Positions 52,240 through 61,511 of a DNA stretch of 64,000 nt are shown here, one piece after another (within the stretch, counting starts at the first letter, position 1; each line of letters opens with the position of its first letter). The notes under the pieces were generated by a model. It was not told the origin of the DNA. It saw only the letters and a program-made list of their open reading frames with translations, and ran no database searches. Source of the stretch: SM1-46 sp002451215 (GTDB taxonomy: Bacteria > Pseudomonadota > Gammaproteobacteria > Acidiferrobacterales > Sulfurifustaceae); the NCBI GenBank assembly GCA_002451215.1, contig DKBM01000087.1, forward strand, positions 34,980 through 98,979. The letters run 5' to 3'. Position numbers and translations under genes: made by a program.

Positions 52240-52985
52240 TGAGAGTGCTGATCGTCGACGACGAAAAACTCGCGCGCGAGCGCCTGAAGGAGCTGCTAAA
52301 CGACATTGGTGGCTACACGGTTGTGGGTGAGGCCATGAATGGGGCCGAGGCGGTTGAAAAGGCTTCGGAGCTCAATCCAGATGTGCTGCTGATGGACATC
52401 CGCATGCCAGGAATGGATGGGCTGGAGGCGGCGATGCATTTGATGGGCATGGAGAATCCACCGAGTGTGATTTTTACCACCGCCTACGACCAACACGCGC
52501 TCGACGCATTCGAAGTCAATGCCGTCGACTATCTGCTGAAACCGATCCGAAAGGACCGGCTCGCCAATGCCCTCACCAAAGCGAAGAAGCTCACGCAGAA
52601 GCAGGCGCGCGAGATTTCCCAGGCACGCGCCGAGCCGCAGGCACGCACCCATATCAGCGTGCATTTGCGCGGCAACATACGCCTGGTACCGTTGCCGGAT
52701 GTGGTTTATTTTCTTGCGGACTCCAAGTACGTCGCCGTCCGCACCCGCGGCGAGGAGCACCTCATCGAGGACTCGCTGGTGAATCTCGAGAAAGAGTTTG
52801 GCGACCGCTTCCTGCGAATTCACCGCAATGCACTGGTCGCCACCCAATCGATTAAAGGAATCGAGAAGAGCCCCGCTGGCACCTGGCAGGTATCGTTTAA
52901 GGAACTCGATACGCGACTCGACGTGAGCCGACGACACACCGCCGCCGTGCGTCGCTGGGCCCGCAGCCGCCCAAAGGGTGGCTAG
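52236..52985 (+). CDS. algR: AlgR-type LytTR response regulator
   Basis: 249 residues from ATG 52236 (ATG 52239 adjacent). Receiver: VDDEKLARERLKELL, phospho-Asp in NPDVLLMDIRMPGMDGLEAA, Lys in VDYLLKPIRKDRLANAL. LytTR DNA-binding domain about 145-245: GNIRLVPLPDVVYFLADSKY, FLRIHRNALVATQSIKGIEK, RLDVSRRHTAAVRRW. AlgR homologues control fimbriae, polysaccharide and virulence genes. Third gene of a coupled operon, followed by hemC as in Pseudomonas. Confidence 0.93.
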   Translation: MMRVLIVDDEKLARERLKELLNDIGGYTVVGEAMNGAEAVEKASELNPDVLLMDIRMPGMDGLEAAMHLMGMENPPSVIFTTAYDQHALDAFEVNAVDYLLKPIRKDRLANALTKAKKLTQKQAREISQARAEPQARTHISVHLRGNIRLVPLPDVVYFLADSKYVAVRTRGEEHLIEDSLVNLEKEFGDRFLRIHRNALVATQSIKGIEKSPAGTWQVSFKELDTRLDVSRRHTAAVRRWARSRPKGG

Positions 52986-52994
52986 GGCCGAGGC

Positions 52995-53489
52995 TCAGGG
53001 GCGTCGAGCTGTCTCGCGCCGAAGCTTGGCAACGGCGAGATCGATCGCCGCCTCCAGTTCTCCGAGATAGAAGTCGGCGGAGGAATAGCCCCGTAGCGCG
53101 GGCGCTAGCTCCTTGCCATCCGGACCATAGAATCGGATTGTCGGCGTAAATACCGCCGCCTCGCGGCGCGCAAACGCGTCGTGCCGCGTCAGCTCGCCCG
53201 CAAAGTCGCGCAGCGGCTCGCTGCTTTCCACATAGACCACTCGCAACAGGACGCGCCGCGCAAAATCACCCTGCCCGTGCATCGGCCGAAGATAGAGATC
53301 TTCGACTTCGGCGCAGTACGGGCAATACCGTGAAGCGAAATACACCATGATCGGCGTGCGATCGGCAGCGGCGAGGCGTGCGTCAGACTCCAAGTCACGG
53401 GCCATCGGGAGCGGTTCGGCATTCGCGCACGCACTGACCAATACCACCGCCGCCGCGAGCCAAGCTGTCGTGAGTCGACGTCCCATCAT
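52995..53489 (-). CDS. Lipoprotein thioredoxin (CPYC)
   Basis: 164 residues from ATG 53489. Signal and lipobox AAVVLVSACANAEP; mature thioredoxin fold with active site VYFASRYCPYCAEVEDLYL (CPYC, glutaredoxin-like) and cis-Pro in AVFTPTIRFYGPDG. Resembles SoxW/periplasmic thioredoxin-like proteins. Convergent with algR, 9 bp between stops. Confidence 0.85.
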   Translation of the reverse strand: MMGRRLTTAWLAAAVVLVSACANAEPLPMARDLESDARLAAADRTPIMVYFASRYCPYCAEVEDLYLRPMHGQGDFARRVLLRVVYVESSEPLRDFAGELTRHDAFARREAAVFTPTIRFYGPDGKELAPALRGYSSADFYLGELEAAIDLAVAKLRRETARRP

Positions 53490-53548
53490 ATAATCCGCCC
53501 CGAGTCCTTCACCCCAAACTCCCGCTCACTACTTCAGGTTCGTTCTGC

Positions 53549-54475
53549 GTGCATCGGTTACGCCTTGGCACCCGCAAGAGCCCGCTCGCGCTGTGGCAGG
53601 CAGAGCATGTGCGCGCGCAGCTTATGCAGCGCCACCCGGGTTTGCAAGTTGAACTCATTACCATGACAACCGAGGGTGACCGGATCCTGGACCGAAGCCT
53701 GGCGAAGGTTGGTGGCAAGGGGCTATTCATCAAAGAACTGGAGCAGGGCCTCGCGGCGGGAGAAATCGATCTTGCCGTGCATTCGCTCAAGGATGTGACC
53801 GTGACACTGCCCGCCGGAATGCACTTGTCCGCGTTCCTGGAGCGGGAGGATCCGCGCGATGCTTTCGTGTCTTCGCGTCACGCGCGCTTGCAGGAACTTG
53901 CGCCGGGGGGGCGCGTTGGCACTTCCAGCCTGCGCCGACAATCGCAACTGCGCGCGGCCTTTCCCCACCTTGAGATCGTTAGCCTACGCGGCAACGTCAA
54001 TACACGGCTGCGCAAGCTGGATGAAGGAGAGTTCGACGCCATTATTCTCGCGGTAGCCGGGCTCAAGCGACTTGGATTCGGCGAGCGTATCCGAGCGCCG
54101 CTCACGCCGGAGGAAAGCCTGCCGGCGGTTGGTCAGGGCGTGGTGTGCATCGAGTGCCGCTCGGACGACGCCGCAACCACGCGCTTGGTGGCAGCGCTCG
54201 ACCATACACCAACGCGTACCTGCGTCGCCGCGGAACGCGCCATGAACGAAGCGCTTGAGGGCGGCTGCCAAGTGCCAGTTGCAGGCTATGCGATATTGAA
54301 CGGCGCCGAGCTTCATTTGCGCGGCCTGGTCGGTGAACCGGATGGCAGCCGTGTCGTGCGCGGCGAGATGCGCGGGCCAGCGTCCGAGGCTGAATCGCTT
54401 GGCACGGCCCTTGCGCAGGACCTGCTGACCCGCGGCGCACGCGCGATCCTCGACAAGGTTTATGGCCGCACCTGA
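53549..54475 (+). CDS. hemC: Hydroxymethylbilane synthase (porphobilinogen deaminase)
   Basis: 308 residues from GTG 53549 (RLRLGTRKSPLALWQAEHVR). The dipyrromethane cofactor cysteine is in EALEGGCQVPVAGYA. Further motifs: GRVGTSSLRRQSQLRA and LRGNVNTRLRKLDEGEFDAI. It condenses four porphobilinogens in heme synthesis. The 3' end overlaps hemD by 14 bp. Confidence 0.96.
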   Translation: MHRLRLGTRKSPLALWQAEHVRAQLMQRHPGLQVELITMTTEGDRILDRSLAKVGGKGLFIKELEQGLAAGEIDLAVHSLKDVTVTLPAGMHLSAFLEREDPRDAFVSSRHARLQELAPGGRVGTSSLRRQSQLRAAFPHLEIVSLRGNVNTRLRKLDEGEFDAIILAVAGLKRLGFGERIRAPLTPEESLPAVGQGVVCIECRSDDAATTRLVAALDHTPTRTCVAAERAMNEALEGGCQVPVAGYAILNGAELHLRGLVGEPDGSRVVRGEMRGPASEAESLGTALAQDLLTRGARAILDKVYGRT

Positions 54476-55256
54476 TGCCGGGTCGCTGAACGGTGTCGGG
54501 GTGCTGGTGACCAGACCTGTATCCCAGGCGTTGGGGATTGCGTCGCTCATCAAGGACGCCGGCGGCCAACCGGTCCTCTTCCCCACGATCGAGATCGTGG
54601 AGCCGGACGATCCGGCGCGACTCGATGACGTCATCAACCGGCTCGGCGAGGCCGATATCGCGATCTTCGTCAGCGCGAACGCGGCGCTGTGCGCCGCAGA
54701 GCGGATACGCGCGCGTTGGCGCACCCTTCCGGAACACCTGGTACTCATCGCGGTTGGGCCAGCCAGTGCGCGAACGCTGGCAGAACAGGGCCTCGGAAAT
54801 GCCGTCTCACCGGCGAATGGCACCAGCTCCGAAGCGTTGCTGGCAATGCCGCTGCTGACAGGGGTCGCCGGCAAACGGATCATCATCTTCCGTGGGCAAG
54901 GTGGACGCGAGCTGCTCGCCGAAACGCTGCACACCCGGGGCGCCCAAGTCGAGTATGCCGAATGTTATAAGCGCGTGATCACACGCGTCGATCCCGCACC
55001 GCTACTGGCGCGCTGGCGGCAAGGCGAAATCCACGTCGTGCTCATCGCGAGCGGCGAAGCACTGGAAAACCTTCGCACGCTGCTGGGACCGGATGGCACG
55101 ATGTTGTTGCGCCAGACGCCATGCGTTGTGGCAAGCGAGCGGATTGCCGGAGCGGCGCGCCTATCGGGAATGCAGGTCTTGGTTGCGCGCGCGGCCGACG
55201 ACCGCTCGTTCGTGTCGGCCCTAGAGGAATGGCGGGCGCAGCAAAAATCCCTATAA
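54462..55256 (+). CDS. hemD: Uroporphyrinogen-III synthase
   Basis: 264 residues from ATG 54462. Family cues: GVGVLVTRPVSQALGIASLI, ADIAIFVSANAA, AVGPASARTLAEQGL, IFRGQGGRELLAETL, VEYAECYKRVI. Closes and flips ring D after HemC. hemX follows 34 bp later. Confidence 0.92.
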   Translation: MAAPDAGSLNGVGVLVTRPVSQALGIASLIKDAGGQPVLFPTIEIVEPDDPARLDDVINRLGEADIAIFVSANAALCAAERIRARWRTLPEHLVLIAVGPASARTLAEQGLGNAVSPANGTSSEALLAMPLLTGVAGKRIIIFRGQGGRELLAETLHTRGAQVEYAECYKRVITRVDPAPLLARWRQGEIHVVLIASGEALENLRTLLGPDGTMLLRQTPCVVASERIAGAARLSGMQVLVARAADDRSFVSALEEWRAQQKSL

Positions 55257-55290
55257 TTTCACCATTGCCACTCGAGTCTTTCCCCAACCC

Positions 55291-56322
55291 ATGGCTGATA
55301 CCGAATCCAGTGCCACCACTCCTGCTGCCAAGGGTGAGGCGAAGCACACCGCCGTGTCGCCGCGCAGCGGTCGCGTGCGCGGTGGTCTCGCGCTGATCTT
55401 TTCGCTGATCGCACTGATCAGCGGTGGTTACCTGTGGTACATGCTGCTCTATGAGCGACCGGATCTGCTTGCCACCGATGTCGTCGGCAAGCTAACCCAC
55501 ATTGAAGGTGAAGTGGAGGAATTGCGCGGCGCCGTGACCTCGGTCGAGCAGGAAACCACGGCATTGCAGGAAAGCGGCACGACGATTCAGGCCGGTCTTG
55601 AAGGCATCCGCAAGGACCTGTTGAAGAACCGCGCTGACTGGGCAATGGCCGAGGCGGAGCAGCTCATGGTGATCGCCAATCACCGCCTGCAGCTTGCGCG
55701 CGATGTCGGCTCGGCATTGGCAGCGCTGCGCGCTACTGACCGTCTGCTGGAGTCGCTGGCGGACCCAAACTTGCTTCCAGTGCGGCGAACCCTGGCGCGG
55801 GAGATTGCCTCGCTCGAGGCACTGGAGAGGATCGACATCCCTGGCATGAGCCTGAGGCTTGTGCAGCTCGCCGAGCAAGCCGATCGCCTGCCGCTGGCCG
55901 GCGCGGGCAGGGCGGCATCCGAGACCGTCGCGGTGAGCACGCCGGCCGACACGGACTGGCGCACTTCGGCTCATGACCTGTGGCAGGACCTCAAGAGCCT
56001 GGTACGCATCCGATACCACAGCGAAGGGCAGAAGCCGTTGCTCGCACCCGAGCAACATTACTTCCTACGCGAGAATCTGCGCCTGATGCTCTTCGGCGCT
56101 CAGAACGCGCTGCTGCAAGGCAATGTTCCGGTGTACCAGGAGAATCTCAAATCCGCGATGCAGTGGCTGCGCGACTACTACGATCTCACCAGTCAGGTGA
56201 CAGTGGCAGCACTCGCCGACCTTGAAAAGCTCGCGACAGCGCGTGTCGTGGCCGAGATGCCCAACATCGCCGGCTCGCTTGCGGCGCTACGCGACGTCAA
56301 GAGTCGTCGGGGCAGCACGTGA
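55291..56322 (+). CDS. hemX: HemX-type membrane protein
   Basis: 343 residues from ATG 55291. One membrane helix (LALIFSLIALISGGYLWYML) after a Lys-rich N-terminus, then a long periplasmic helical domain (EGEVEELRGAVTSVEQETTA) with the HemX landmarks AMAEAEQLMVIANHRLQLAR and SLVRIRYHSEGQKPLLAPEQ. Often labelled uroporphyrinogen methyltransferase, but it lacks the CobA fold; real role unclear. Confidence 0.9.
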   Translation: MADTESSATTPAAKGEAKHTAVSPRSGRVRGGLALIFSLIALISGGYLWYMLLYERPDLLATDVVGKLTHIEGEVEELRGAVTSVEQETTALQESGTTIQAGLEGIRKDLLKNRADWAMAEAEQLMVIANHRLQLARDVGSALAALRATDRLLESLADPNLLPVRRTLAREIASLEALERIDIPGMSLRLVQLAEQADRLPLAGAGRAASETVAVSTPADTDWRTSAHDLWQDLKSLVRIRYHSEGQKPLLAPEQHYFLRENLRLMLFGAQNALLQGNVPVYQENLKSAMQWLRDYYDLTSQVTVAALADLEKLATARVVAEMPNIAGSLAALRDVKSRRGST

Positions 56323-57554
56323 AGCTGCTTGCGCTTGTCATCGCGGTGCTCATCATCGCGACCGTTGTCACCCTCTCCGCAATGGAGGATCCCGGCTATG
56401 TGCTAATGGCGCGTGGCCCGTGGAGTGTGGAGATGGCGCTCACGGTTTTCATCCCGCTTGCGCTGCTCGCGTTTCTGGCGTTCGCGTTGGTGCTGTACGC
56501 CACCATCCGGCTACTGCGCATTCCGCGCGATGTGCAGCGCTGGCGTACGCGCCGGCAGGCGCGGCGCGGGCGCGATTCGCTCCTCAAAGGCATGACCCAT
56601 CTCGCCGAAGGCAGCTGGGTAGAGGCCGAAGCCGCGCTGCTCGCGGGCATGCGCCATAGCGACGCTGCGCTGCTCAACTGTCTGGGTGCTGCGTTCGCCG
56701 CCCAAGGCCAGGGAAATATTGAGAAACGCGATGAGTACCTCGCTCAGGCCCAGCAACTTGCTCCCCAGGCCGGCTTCGCGATAGGGATGACCCAGGCTGT
56801 GCTGCAACAGCTGAATCAACAGGTCGAACTCGCACTCGCCACGCTTACCGAGTTGCGCGGCCAGCATCCACATCACAAGCAGTTGCTGAAACTGCTCGCA
56901 CAGGTGGCGCGCGAGCTACGCGACTGGCCGGGCGTCATCGATCTCATGTCCGAGCTGCGTAAGAATCAGGTCATGAGTGCGCAAGATCTGGACGCCTTGG
57001 AGGTGCAGGCGCACCGCGAGCTGCTGACGCTTTCCCTGCCGGCGGGCTCCGGCGATGTGCTGCGCCAGGCCTGGAAAGCGGTGCCGAAACACCTGCGCAA
57101 ACACCCGGCGCTGGTGGCTCCCTACGCGCGCCAACTTATCCTTCAGGGCGAGCATGGTGAAGCCGAGATAGTCCTGCGCGATACAATCGAAACCGAGTGG
57201 AACGAGACGCTGGTCGAACTGTTCGGGCGCCTGCGGCCGGCGCAAGCGGGTGAGGCAGTTGAGCTCGCCGAGACCTGGGCGAGCAGCCACCCCGACAATG
57301 CGCGTGCGCAACTCACCGCGGCGCGGTTGGCAGCCGCCGCTGCCCAGAAGGACAAGGCGCGCGGCTATTACGAGCGCTGCGTCGCCTTGCGCGGGCCAAT
57401 CGATACTTACCGCGAACTGGGCGCCCTGCTCGAAGACCTTGGCGAACGCGAAAAGGCCAGCGAGTTCTATCGTCGCGGACTCGAGGCCTACAGTGACGAA
57501 GCCCGTAAGCCCGGCGGGCGTGCTCGCCCCATCCTGCAGCGCATTGCGCAGTAG
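56319..57554 (+). CDS. hemY: HemY-type TPR membrane protein
   Basis: 411 residues from GTG 56319 overlapping hemX by 4 bp. Two N-terminal helices (KLLALVIAVLIIATVVTLSA and MALTVFIPLALLAFLAFALV), then tetratricopeptide repeats; landmark HLAEGSWVEAEAALLAGMRH. Gammaproteobacterial HemY (not protoporphyrinogen oxidase) assists late heme synthesis. Last gene of hemCDXY. Confidence 0.93.
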   Translation: MKLLALVIAVLIIATVVTLSAMEDPGYVLMARGPWSVEMALTVFIPLALLAFLAFALVLYATIRLLRIPRDVQRWRTRRQARRGRDSLLKGMTHLAEGSWVEAEAALLAGMRHSDAALLNCLGAAFAAQGQGNIEKRDEYLAQAQQLAPQAGFAIGMTQAVLQQLNQQVELALATLTELRGQHPHHKQLLKLLAQVARELRDWPGVIDLMSELRKNQVMSAQDLDALEVQAHRELLTLSLPAGSGDVLRQAWKAVPKHLRKHPALVAPYARQLILQGEHGEAEIVLRDTIETEWNETLVELFGRLRPAQAGEAVELAETWASSHPDNARAQLTAARLAAAAAQKDKARGYYERCVALRGPIDTYRELGALLEDLGEREKASEFYRRGLEAYSDEARKPGGRARPILQRIAQ

Positions 57555-57767
57555 CTAGGGTTCGTTTCGCGATCCGCTGGATTGCTCGATCGCCGCGCGG
57601 TTGCGCGCAGCACCCTCCGCAAGACGGTTCTCGACCTCGCGCGCGTTCTTGAGCGCCTGCAATTGCGGGTCGACAAAGGTCTTCTGTGGAGGCTTGCGAT
57701 CACCGCAGCCGGCCAAAACCGCTGCAGCCGCGATCATGATCAAGATTACTCTAGTTACGCATGACAT
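57555..57767 (-). CDS. Small lipoprotein
   Basis: 70 residues from ATG 57767. Lipobox AVLAGCGDRKPPQ; the mature part is hydrophilic with a helix (LKNAREVENRLAEGAARNRA). No family recognised. Convergent with and directly abutting hemY; co-directional with the reductase. Confidence 0.7.
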   Translation of the reverse strand: MSCVTRVILIMIAAAAVLAGCGDRKPPQKTFVDPQLQALKNAREVENRLAEGAARNRAAIEQSSGSRNEP

Positions 57768-57770
57768 GGC

Positions 57771-58871
57771 TTATCGATTACGCGCGTGTTCGAAGGAATC
57801 ATAGTATAAGCGGTCTTCCGCCAGGCCATGCCTCTTCACCACTTTCTGTAGAGCGTGAATCATCGCCGGCGGACCGCTGGCATAGACTTCGAAACCGCTG
57901 AGATCCGGATGGTCGGCAACGACCGCCTCGTGCACCCATCCTGTGCGCCCGGTCCACTGATCGTCGGCTGCCGGTGCGGACAGCACCGGCGTGTAGCGGA
58001 AGCTTGAATAAGAGGCGCGCCAAGACTCAGCCAGTGCATGTCGGTACAAGTCGCGCCGAGCACGTGCGCCCCAGTAGAGATGCATGGGCCGGGCCTCACC
58101 GCGCCCGATAGCATCCTCGATGATGCTCTTGATCGGCGCAAAGCCTGTTCCGCCCGCGACCAAGATGATGGGCCGACTCTCGGCCGCCCCCGGCATTCTC
58201 GGCGATTGCGCCTTGCGCTGCCCCCTCTCCACAATCCCGAGAGTCGCATCTCCCTTTGCATCATCGGCGCGAAGAAAGAACGTACCGAGCGGTCCCTGAA
58301 AACGCAGCAGGTCGCGCTCTTTCATGCTGGTGAACACCTGCGTGCTAAACAAGCCGTCCGGGACGTGGCGAACGTGAAGCTCGAGGAACTCGTCGTCCTG
58401 CGGGGCATTGGCGAGCGAGAAACTGCGACGCTTGTTGTCCTTGAGCAGGATATCCAGGTACTGACCGGCCAAAAACTCAAGGCGTGTACCCGCGGCGAGC
58501 TTGAGGCGGACGATCATCACGTCGTCCGCCGCACGCTCGAGTTGTACGACACGCGCCGGTAGCATCCGGATGGGGATATGGCTCGCTGCGGCCAGCTCCT
58601 TCGCCTCGACAACGAGATCGCTCTTCGGAACCGCCTGGCACAGTAGTACCTTCCCCACGGCCCTTTCCTGCGCGCTTAGTGCCGACTCATCATAGCTACC
58701 GTAGTCGACGCTACCTGATATCAAATGACTCTTGCAGGTCGCGCAGGATCCGTTGCGGCAGCTGTAGGGAAGCGCATGACCCTGGCGCAGCGCGGCTGCC
58801 AGCACAGTTTCATTGGGTTCGGCCATGAACTCCTGGCCTCTCGGTTCAAGACGAATGCGGAAACTCACCAC
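57771..58871 (-). CDS. CDP-6-deoxy-glucoseen-reductase-like [2Fe-2S] flavoprotein
   Basis: 366 residues; start GTG 58871 or 58868 (next to an assembly gap). [2Fe-2S] ligands PYSCRNGSCATCKSHLISGS and LLC. Reductase motifs RRSFSLANAPQD and ILVAGGTGFAPIKSIIED. Between GPLGTFFLRADD and ESRPIILVAGG there is an in-frame extra segment of about 25 residues (58175-58245) absent from typical members. Such stand-alone reductases are widespread in proteobacteria; the partner is usually unknown. Confidence 0.88.
   Translation of the reverse strand: MVSFRIRLEPRGQEFMAEPNETVLAAALRQGHALPYSCRNGSCATCKSHLISGSVDYGSYDESALSAQERAVGKVLLCQAVPKSDLVVEAKELAAASHIPIRMLPARVVQLERAADDVMIVRLKLAAGTRLEFLAGQYLDILLKDNKRRSFSLANAPQDDEFLELHVRHVPDGLFSTQVFTSMKERDLLRFQGPLGTFFLRADDAKGDATLGIVERGQRKAQSPRMPGAAESRPIILVAGGTGFAPIKSIIEDAIGRGEARPMHLYWGARARRDLYRHALAESWRASYSSFRYTPVLSAPAADDQWTGRTGWVHEAVVADHPDLSGFEVYASGPPAMIHALQKVVKRHGLAEDRLYYDSFEHARNR
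58175..58245. repeat. 71-bp insert with 9-bp terminal inverted repeats inside the reductase gene
   Basis: GACTCTCGG (58175-58183) and CCGAGAGTC (58237-58245) are exact reverse complements and bound the extra coding segment. The insert keeps the frame. It may be a small palindromic mobile unit; no second copy was noticed in this window. Confidence 0.45.
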
Positions 58872-58875
58872 TCAC

Positions 58876-58877
58876 NN
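58876..58877. other. Assembly placeholder NN
   Basis: Two N bases between the reductase start and the next gene; the intergenic length is therefore not certain. Confidence 0.95.
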
Positions 58878-58885
58878 CCCGGAAA

Positions 58886-59494
58886 CTAGATCCAGGAGAC
58901 GCCACGCACGCGTTCCAAGATGCGCACCGCACGATCAATGCGCTCGCTTCGAAGCGCGTCTTGCGCCACCTGTTGGCACTGCTCGGCCGTGCCACACTCA
59001 ACGCCATCAACGCGATAGCGCAACTCGGCATTGGTGCGCTCGTAGGACTGACCGTTCCAGCGATAGTGGCTGATAATCGTGTCGCCCATGGTTAATGGGG
59101 CGCGCGCCTCAATGAGCGGATAGTCGGCGTCGGCCCGCACGGTCACCTGACCTTCCAGCACAATCAACATGGCGAGGCGCTGATCGCTGCGCTCAAAGAC
59201 CCAGGCACGGCAGGGCTGCTCGATACAGCCCGACGCAGAAGTCAGAAACAGATCACCACGTGCCGAACGGCCCAGCCAGCGACTGACGAGTGTCGCACCT
59301 GCGCGACAATCGGACGCCGGTGAAGAACCGGTCGCACATTGCGCCAGCATCTCAAGCGGTAGCTCATTCACCATAAGCACCGGGTCGGAGCTCTCACCCA
59401 CGCTCGTCCAACCGAGCACGAGGCTCGCGGCGAGTGCTGTCACTGCGTAACGGAGCAATCGCAATCCGCGAGGTATGGTTAGCTTAGAGTCCAT
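58886..59494 (-). CDS. Exported hypothetical protein
   Basis: 202 residues from ATG 59494 (the frame runs to 59797 but the rest is not convincing). Signal-like start MDSKLTIPRGLRLLRYAVTA with ALAASLVLGW. The mature part has paired cysteines (LAQCATGSS, SDCRAG, GCIEQPCRAW, GVECGTAEQCQQ) and strands; probably periplasmic with disulfides. No family recognised. It faces away from the ABC operon. Confidence 0.65.
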   Translation of the reverse strand: MDSKLTIPRGLRLLRYAVTALAASLVLGWTSVGESSDPVLMVNELPLEMLAQCATGSSPASDCRAGATLVSRWLGRSARGDLFLTSASGCIEQPCRAWVFERSDQRLAMLIVLEGQVTVRADADYPLIEARAPLTMGDTIISHYRWNGQSYERTNAELRYRVDGVECGTAEQCQQVAQDALRSERIDRAVRILERVRGVSWI

Positions 59495-59775
59495 GATCCT
59501 GCTAAGGCATATTCTGTGCCACTGCGCTTCGAACCCAGACAGACTTTCAGAACAACAATTTACGCCCAGCTGGGCGAGTGATCGCCAGCGGCGATCGCCT
59601 CGAGGACCCAAATACAGTGCGCCTGGCCTGACACCAGTGGGCAGCGCGACGCCCGCGCCCGTTGTGAATAGCGCGCCCGGCAGCTCGACGCTATCCACCA
59701 GCACGGGAGACGCCCATCCCGAGCTGATCGTGCCGAATTTGACAATGCGAAGGACGCTCCCTTTAATGGCGCGCC

Positions 59776-60765
59776 ATGTCTGATGCGCACCCGGCAAAGG
59801 AAATCGCCGACTCCTCCCCCACTGAACCGCTGGTCGAGGTCAGCCACCTCTCGCGTTTCTATGGTCCCTTGCAGGCGGTAAAGGACGTGAGCTTTGCGAT
59901 CCGCTCCGGCGAGGTGTTGGGTTTCCTCGGGCCGAATGGCGCCGGCAAGACGACCACCATGCAGATCCTGTCGGGCAACCTCGCCCCCAGCGCTGGCACC
60001 GTGCGGATCGCCGGTCACGACATGCTTGCTGATCCGCGCGCTGCCAAACGCCAAATTGGCTATTTGCCGGAGCAACCACCGCTGTATCGCGAGCTCACGG
60101 TCGATGAGTTTCTCGATTATTGCGCCGCATTGAACCGGATACCCCGACCGGCGCGCCGTGACGCGCGCGAGGCGGCCAAGGACAAGTGCGGGCTCAAGGA
60201 CAGCGGCCGCCGGCTGATTGGCAATCTCTCCAAAGGCTACCAACAGCGTGTCGGGATCGCGCAGGCCATCATTCATCTGCCGCCGCTCGTGGTCCTTGAC
60301 GAACCGACCGTCGGACTCGACCCGATCCAGATCCGCGAGATTCGCGCACTGATTCGCGAGCTCGGCAAGACGCATGGCGTGATCCTCTCCACACATATCC
60401 TGCCCGAAGTGCAAGCGGTTTGTGACCACGTGCAAATCATCAACCGTGGCGAGCTGGTACTGAACGAAAGCATCGCGGGTCTCGAGCGCCATCTCAAGTC
60501 AGCGTCGCTCACGATCGCGTTTCATCACCCGCCCGCAGTTGCTGCGCTCGAGTCGCTGCCCGGCGTGACTTCCATCAAAACCGAGTCCGAAGGCCGCCTG
60601 CACGTCTTCCACGACATCGAGCGCAATCCGACCGAGTCGGTCATCCGCCTGGCCGCCGAACAGGGCTGGGGCCTTTACGAAATCCGGCCGGGGCGACTGT
60701 CGCTCGAGCAACTATTTGTCGAGCTCACCACGGACGACGCGGCAGCGCAGGACACCGGCACATGA
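59776..60765 (+). CDS. ABC transporter ATP-binding protein (GldA/NosF-like)
   Basis: 329 residues from ATG 59776. Walker A LGPNGAGKTTTMQILSG, signature LSKGYQQRVGIAQAI, Walker B PLVVLDEPTVGLDPIQI, H-loop LSTHIL. The final 90 residues are an extra C-terminal domain as in GldA/NosF-type ATPases. It overlaps the permease start by 4 bp (ATGA). Operon with the permease, a GldG-like protein and a DUF4340 protein. Confidence 0.93.
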   Translation: MSDAHPAKEIADSSPTEPLVEVSHLSRFYGPLQAVKDVSFAIRSGEVLGFLGPNGAGKTTTMQILSGNLAPSAGTVRIAGHDMLADPRAAKRQIGYLPEQPPLYRELTVDEFLDYCAALNRIPRPARRDAREAAKDKCGLKDSGRRLIGNLSKGYQQRVGIAQAIIHLPPLVVLDEPTVGLDPIQIREIRALIRELGKTHGVILSTHILPEVQAVCDHVQIINRGELVLNESIAGLERHLKSASLTIAFHHPPAVAALESLPGVTSIKTESEGRLHVFHDIERNPTESVIRLAAEQGWGLYEIRPGRLSLEQLFVELTTDDAAAQDTGT

Positions 60766-61511
60766 TCGCGACGATCGCGCTGCGCGAACTGCGCACAATG
60801 TTTCTTTCACCGCTCGCGTGGACGGTACTCGCCGTCGTGCAGCTGATTCTTGGATTCCTGTTTCTCGCCAATGTCGAGATCTACCAGGTCTACCAGCCGC
60901 AATTGCTGGCGCTCGAGCAGGCACCGGGCGTCACCGAGGTGGTGGTGCCGGATCTGTTCGGTAACGCCGCAGTCGTGCTGTTGCTGGTGGTGCCGCTGCT
61001 CACCATGCGCCTGATTGCCGAGGAGCGGCGGAACCGCACGCTGCCGCTGCTGATGAGCGCGCCGGTGTCGATGACCGAGATCGTGCTCGGCAAGTACGTT
61101 GGTGTGCTGCTGTTCCTGCTGACCGTACTGGTGCTCGTTGGGCTCATGCCGCTCTCGCTGCTGATCGGCGGCGGACTCGACTTCGGCTTGCTTGCCTCAG
61201 CGTTGCTCGGGCTCGCACTACTGCTCGCAAGCTTCACGGCGGTGGGACTGTTTATGTCCACCCTCACCCAACATCCGACGGTAGCGGCCATTGCCACATT
61301 TGGGGCGCTGTTGCTGTTCTACATTCTCGACTGGTCCGGTCAGGGTGCAGCCAGCGGCAACCTGCTCGCCTATTTCTCGCTCTTCAATCACTACAAGCCG
61401 TTCCTCGAGGGGATATTCTCGACCACGGATGCCATTTACCATGTGTTGCTCAGCACGACGTTCGTGGTGCTTAGCATCCGGCGGCTCGATGCCGATCGGC
61501 TGGGGGCGTAA
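60762..61511 (+). CDS. ABC-2 type permease (GldF-like)
   Basis: 249 residues from ATG 60762. Six membrane helices, including PLAWTVLAVVQLILGFLFLA, VVPLLTMRLIAEERRNRTLP (the ABC-2 signature loop), KYVGVLLFLLTVLVLVGLMP. The stop TAA overlaps the next start. Together with the ATPase and GldG-like gene it forms the auxiliary transporter arrangement known from gliding bacteria and also common in Gammaproteobacteria. Confidence 0.9.
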   Translation: MIATIALRELRTMFLSPLAWTVLAVVQLILGFLFLANVEIYQVYQPQLLALEQAPGVTEVVVPDLFGNAAVVLLLVVPLLTMRLIAEERRNRTLPLLMSAPVSMTEIVLGKYVGVLLFLLTVLVLVGLMPLSLLIGGGLDFGLLASALLGLALLLASFTAVGLFMSTLTQHPTVAAIATFGALLLFYILDWSGQGAASGNLLAYFSLFNHYKPFLEGIFSTTDAIYHVLLSTTFVVLSIRRLDADRLGA

